A stretch of 6,958 nt of DNA from Campylobacteraceae bacterium (GTDB taxonomy: Bacteria > Campylobacterota > Campylobacteria > Campylobacterales > Campylobacteraceae): NCBI GenBank assembly GCA_031276365.1, contig JAISNG010000133.1, positions 1 through 6,958 of the forward strand, in the 5' to 3' direction. A program made the position numbers and the translations under genes. Positions 4,773-6,958 of the stretch are shown in pieces. A model generated the notes under the pieces. It made no database searches, was not told the origin of the DNA, and was given only the letters and a program-made list of their open reading frames with translations. Positions within the stretch are counted from its first letter, which is position 1, and each line of letters opens with the position of its first letter.

Positions 4773-5024
4773 GTTAGAAAATGTGGAAATACACCACATA
4801 AGACAAAGTAAAATCATAAAAAAACAAAAAAACCTAAAACTTCAATCTCTTTTATGAACGTATTGTCTGTTTGCAAAATTTGATACTTGCATTTCTTCAC
4901 AATTGACAACGCGTGTACGAGTATAGAAAATAATGCGCAAAGAAAAATGGCGGAATTTATCTTACTGCCTGCAAAAGCGCAAAGCCGCCGATTGCAGATA
5001 TTTGCAAACTGTAAACGAGTAAAT

Positions 5025-6287
5025 CTACTCTGACAATCTTTTGATTTTTGCACCCAAAGATGATAGTTTGCCTTCCAGATTTTCATAACCTCTGTCAAGA
5101 TGATATATGCGGTGTATTCTTGTCGTCCCTTCCGCAACCAAAGCCGCCAAAACCAAAGCCGAGCTTGCCCTCAAATCAGTCGCCATTACGTCGGCTCCCG
5201 TCAGTTTCGTCGGTCCGTAAACAGTTGCGGTATGGCTTGTCAATTTGATATTTGCCCCCATACGCGAAAGTTCACTCACATGCATGAAACGGTTCTCAAA
5301 AAGCCTCTCGTCAATGACGCTCGCACCATCAGCTTGTGTACAAAGAGCCATGAACTGCGCCTGCATATCGGTTGGAAAGCCCGGATATTCAAGAGTTTCT
5401 ATATCGGCAGACAATATCTTTTTGCACGGTTTTATCGTGATGGAGTTTTGCGTCTTCGAAATCTCAAATCCCATAGAATTTAGCTTTGAGATGAGAGATT
5501 TCAGATGTTCTGGGATAACATTTGCAAGAGTAATCTCAGAATTTGTGATAGCTCCAGCGCAAAGATAAGTCCCTGCTTCAATCCTGTCCGCGATAACGCT
5601 AAAATCCGCGATATCAAGCAATCTCCCGCCACTGCCTTTTATCTCAATCTCCGCGCTGCCGATGCCTTTTATCTCAACGCCGCTTTTATTTAGTATTTCG
5701 CACAACTGCACGACTTCAGGCTCTTTTGCCGCATTGCTTATGACCGTCGTTCCATGAGCCAAAGCCGCCGCCATGATGATATTTTCACTTCCCGTAACGG
5801 TGATTTTATCAAAAACTATGTTTGCACCCTTAAGACCGTTTGGAGCTGTGGCTATGACATATCCCTGCCTTATATCAATATTAGCACCCATTATTTCAAG
5901 CGCTTTTAAGTGCAAGTCAATAGGGCGCTGACCTATCGCACAGCCTCCAGGAAGCGAAACTTCACAGTGTCCAAAACGCGTGAGCAAAGGTCCTAACGTC
6001 AATATTGAAGCTCTCATCTTTCGCACGATATCATAATTTGCACATGTAGAGTTCACGCTGTTTGTATCCACCGTTGCACTGTTTTCTGTGAAACTTTGCA
6101 CCGCGCCTAAATTTTCCAAAAGCTGTAGCAAAGTCCTTACATCTGCTACATTGGGAACATTGTCTATTTTGATAGGGCGACGGCTAAGAAGCGCGAGCGT
6201 TAAAAGGGGCAGGGCGGCATTTTTTGCACCAGATATCGCCACTTTTCCGTGCAATTTTTGAGGTCCTTTTATCTCCAAAAAATCCAT
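5025..6287 (-). CDS. murA: UDP-N-acetylglucosamine 1-carboxyvinyltransferase (MurA)
   Basis: MurA transfers enolpyruvate from phosphoenolpyruvate to UDP-GlcNAc, the first committed step of peptidoglycan precursor synthesis in the cytoplasm. From the ATG at 6287 the protein has 420 residues, the normal length, and covers both halves of the inside-out barrel. Lys22-Asn23 (GAKNAALP) is the substrate-binding pair. Cys116 in GGCAIGQRPIDLHL is the catalytic loop cysteine targeted by fosfomycin, so the enzyme is of the sensitive type. TDMQAQ (306-311, with Asp307) and DRGYE (398-402, with Arg399) match the other active-site residues. The frame stays open to an ATG at 6344, but the family start MDFLEIKGP and an AAGGA upstream of 6287 favour the shorter form. 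It is transcribed divergently from the rhomboid gene. Confidence 0.97.
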   Translation of the reverse strand: MDFLEIKGPQKLHGKVAISGAKNAALPLLTLALLSRRPIKIDNVPNVADVRTLLQLLENLGAVQSFTENSATVDTNSVNSTCANYDIVRKMRASILTLGPLLTRFGHCEVSLPGGCAIGQRPIDLHLKALEIMGANIDIRQGYVIATAPNGLKGANIVFDKITVTGSENIIMAAALAHGTTVISNAAKEPEVVQLCEILNKSGVEIKGIGSAEIEIKGSGGRLLDIADFSVIADRIEAGTYLCAGAITNSEITLANVIPEHLKSLISKLNSMGFEISKTQNSITIKPCKKILSADIETLEYPGFPTDMQAQFMALCTQADGASVIDERLFENRFMHVSELSRMGANIKLTSHTATVYGPTKLTGADVMATDLRASSALVLAALVAEGTTRIHRIYHLDRGYENLEGKLSSLGAKIKRLSE

Positions 6288-6314
6288 AAAATCTATCCTT
6301 ATTTTTGATGCATC

Positions 6315-6320
6315 ATTGTA
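6315..6320 (-). promoter_or_regulatory. murA promoter -10 box
   Basis: TACAAT on the minus strand (one mismatch to TATAAT) lies 27 bases before the chosen murA start. It falls inside the 57-base extension that the upstream ATG at 6344 would need, which further favours the start at 6287. No -35 is evident. Confidence 0.4.
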
Positions 6321-6369
6321 GTGAAAGTTTGTTTTATGTATCATTACAAATTAAAAACAGGAGATTTTT

Positions 6370-6912
6370 TTGAATTTTTACACAAAACAGCCTTATGCGA
6401 CATATTGCATCATCGTCTTATGTTCTATTTTTTATATCTTGCAGTCCATGTATCCGATACTTGACACTTACAGCGGGCTAAATATCTACTTTATTGACGG
6501 GTTTTTCTGGCAGCCTTTAAGCACAATGTTTACACACGGACATATTACGCATCTGTTCATGAACATGGTCGTACTGTTTCAGTTCGGCTCGGTGATAGAG
6601 TACGCGCGCGGAAGGGCGTTTTTTCTGAAACTATACTTTATCAGCGGCGTCATAACATCTATTTTGTCATTTGTGTATGTGTACATAGCTTATGAACATT
6701 TTGACCAAATCATCAATCTCGTAGGCGCGTCCGGCGCGATATGCGTACTCATCGGCTGGATAGCGCAAAGAGATAGTTTCAACCGCAAAGGACTCATTGT
6801 CGCTATATTACTCATCTCTTTTTTGCCGCTGCTTATAGGAATGAATGTCGCGTGGTATGCCCATTTGATAGGCTTTGGAGTAGGGTGGGCAACAGGAAAA
6901 TTTTTAAGGTGA
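6370..6912 (+). CDS. Rhomboid family intramembrane serine protease
   Basis: A 180-residue inner-membrane protease of the compact six-helix rhomboid (GlpG core) type, expected to cut membrane proteins within the bilayer; its substrate is unknown. Helix 1 is about 11-30. The WQPLSTMFTHGHITH segment (47-61) leads into helix 2 with the HxxxN motif His61-Asn65. Helix 3 is about 85-108. Helix 4 carries the nucleophile in GASG (Ser121). Helix 5 is about 140-158. Helix 6 has the catalytic His165 in AWYAHLIGFGVGW. All catalytic residues are present and there is no extra cytoplasmic domain. The start is the TTG at 6370: AGGAG at 6359-6363 sits six bases before it and the reading frame has no better-placed ATG. 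A SixA-like gene follows after 7 bases, suggesting co-transcription. Confidence 0.93.
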   Translation: MNFYTKQPYATYCIIVLCSIFYILQSMYPILDTYSGLNIYFIDGFFWQPLSTMFTHGHITHLFMNMVVLFQFGSVIEYARGRAFFLKLYFISGVITSILSFVYVYIAYEHFDQIINLVGASGAICVLIGWIAQRDSFNRKGLIVAILLISFLPLLIGMNVAWYAHLIGFGVGWATGKFLR

Positions 6913-6919
6913 GGTTGGC

Positions 6920-6958
6920 GTGAAAACTATCTATTTTATAAGGCATGCAAAGTCGGAT
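6920..6958 (+). CDS. SixA-like histidine phosphatase, first 13 codons
   Basis: Starting at a GTG, the visible peptide is MKTIYFIRHAKSD. This is the N-terminal strand plus RHAKS motif of the SixA branch of the histidine phosphatase superfamily, whose RH histidine becomes phosphorylated during catalysis. SixA-type enzymes dephosphorylate phosphohistidine, for example on phosphotransfer proteins; the substrate here is unknown. GAGG at 6911-6914 overlaps the rhomboid stop and lies five bases before the GTG, supporting this start and translation from the same transcript. The gene runs off the right edge. Confidence 0.8.
   Translation, partial: MKTIYFIRHAKSD

Larger units (their letters stand above)
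4413..5024. other. 612-bp interval without a gene
   Basis: This very AT-rich stretch lies between the dehydrogenase remnant and the 3' end of murA. It holds the hairpin at 4410-4429, an imperfect 32-bp palindrome at 4559-4590 and the inverted repeat copy B at 4695-4772. A GAGGAG at about 4533 is followed only by a 13-codon frame (ATG 4553), which I do not call. The minus-strand frame that crosses 4814-5024 starts inside murA in another frame and has no features of a gene. No clear terminator for murA is seen. Confidence 0.5.

Noticed and set aside
4814..5137. Minus-strand 107-codon frame overlapping the end of murA
   Set aside because: Its start lies inside murA in another frame, it lacks a ribosome-binding site and it shows no domain.
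6288..6344. N-terminal extension of MurA to an upstream ATG
   Set aside because: MurA proteins start at MDxLEI-like sequence, a ribosome-binding site precedes 6287, and a likely -10 box lies in the extension.

Overview
The window looks like an AT-rich chromosomal segment of a Campylobacterota (Epsilonproteobacteria) species. The ubiX-coaD pair, the protein styles (UbiX, MurA, a PaaI-type thioesterase) and the promoters, which mostly have a -10 box without a clear -35, all fit that group. The genus cannot be fixed from the sequence. Housekeeping genes occupy both ends; the middle is looser, with a phage-type repressor, a decayed dehydrogenase gene and degenerate repeats.

Layout. 1-811 (minus): ubiX followed by the 5' part of coaD, overlapping by ATGA. 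1070-1414 (plus): a small cysteine-rich lipoprotein behind a promoter that contains a run of 14 T. 1415-2208: no convincing gene, but direct repeats and one copy of a hairpin-bearing dispersed repeat. 2226-2864 (minus): a CI/LexA-like repressor, with its own terminator and three operator-like sites at 2901-2981. 3106-3513 (minus): a hotdog-fold thioesterase. 3578-3652 (minus): tRNA-Gly(GCC) with a good promoter. 3841-4412 (plus): the wrecked C-terminal two thirds of a zinc-type secondary alcohol dehydrogenase. 4413-5024: non-coding, with hairpins and the second, inverted copy of the dispersed repeat. 5025-6287 (minus): murA. 6370-6912 (plus): an intramembrane rhomboid protease, followed at 6920 by the first 13 codons of a SixA-like histidine phosphatase.

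How the genes fit together. ubiX and coaD are metabolic genes (prenylated FMN and coenzyme A) that appear translationally coupled. murA and the rhomboid gene are divergent and share an 82-bp intergenic region. The repressor has no divergent partner gene in the window, although its upstream region has the multi-site layout of a phage switch. It also carries Asn where S24-family repressors have the nucleophilic Ser. It therefore looks like a phage-derived regulator cut off from its phage and from SOS-type self-cleavage.

Most noteworthy items: the repressor with its operators, the lipoprotein with two four-cysteine modules of identical spacing behind a poly-T promoter, the multi-lesion dehydrogenase pseudogene, and the pair of inverted hairpin repeats. 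No complete new multi-gene system is evident.
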